From contig NZ_JAHAIF010000063.1 of the NCBI RefSeq assembly GCF_018372875.1, positions 1 through 14,383 on the forward strand: a stretch of DNA of 14,383 nucleotides, given 5' to 3'. The position numbers were made by a program, and so were the translations under genes. Under the pieces are notes generated by a model. That model had not been told where the DNA came from and did not search any database. It was given only the letters and a program-made list of their open reading frames with translations. The stretch's first letter is position 1. The number at the start of each line of letters is the position of its first letter. This document shows positions 14,371 through 14,383 of this stretch, in pieces. Source of the stretch: Clostridium sp. GTDB taxonomy: Bacteria > Bacillota > Clostridia > Clostridiales > Clostridiaceae.

Positions 14371-14383
14371 TGATAAAATATTC

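Noticed and set aside
1..14383. CRISPR array, tRNA or rRNA genes, prophage or intact transposon
   Set aside because: No spaced direct repeats, tRNA-like cloverleaf sequences, rRNA segments, integrase or transposase were seen. The only structured RNA is the T-box.

Overview
The window is very AT-rich, uses AGA and ATA codons heavily, has strong G-rich ribosome binding sites, and carries a leucine T-box leader and a reverse-rubrerythrin start. This points to an anaerobic low-GC Firmicute of the Clostridium sensu stricto type. The species cannot be assigned from the sequence alone.

Layout, left to right. (1) 1-348: the first 26 codons of a minus-strand rubrerythrin-type peroxidase (rubredoxin domain first), with a promoter that carries a PerR-like palindrome, back to back with a plus-strand promoter for the next gene. 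(2) 349-2089: an APC-superfamily amino acid permease resembling the arginine/agmatine antiporter group, convergent with a small YccF-type membrane protein across a shared terminator. (3) 2177-4553: an ECF-like sigma factor behind an ECF-type promoter, a translationally coupled tail-anchored membrane protein that is probably its anti-sigma or regulator, then a TraB/GumN-family lipoprotein with its own extended -10 promoter. (4) 4554-7350: leuS with a textbook promoter, a leucine T-box and a terminator. (5) 7405-8748: a Rossmann-fold methyltransferase/spermidine-synthase-like protein on the minus strand, divergent from a HesB-like protein whose key position is Cys where relatives have selenocysteine. 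(6) 8746-14286: a four-gene minus-strand operon encoding a YesN-type response regulator, a YesM/LytS-type histidine kinase, a membrane-anchored sugar-binding protein and an MglB-type glucose/galactose-binding lipoprotein. It is read from a promoter at 14258-14286 and ends at a terminator shared with the HesB-like gene. (7) 14285-14383: two adjacent hairpins, the edge of whatever lies beyond.

The most notable system is the sugar-sensing operon. It pairs a two-component system with two periplasmic-type binding proteins but has no ABC ATPase or permease. The first binding protein keeps an N-terminal membrane anchor and lacks a lipobox, and its start overlaps the kinase gene, as expected if it is a sensory subunit of the kinase (compare XylFII-LytS-YesN in Clostridium). 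The MglB-like protein keeps every galactose/glucose contact residue and the calcium loop, so the likely signal is glucose or galactose. The second point of interest is the sigma factor and its partner, where the putative regulator has almost nothing outside the membrane.
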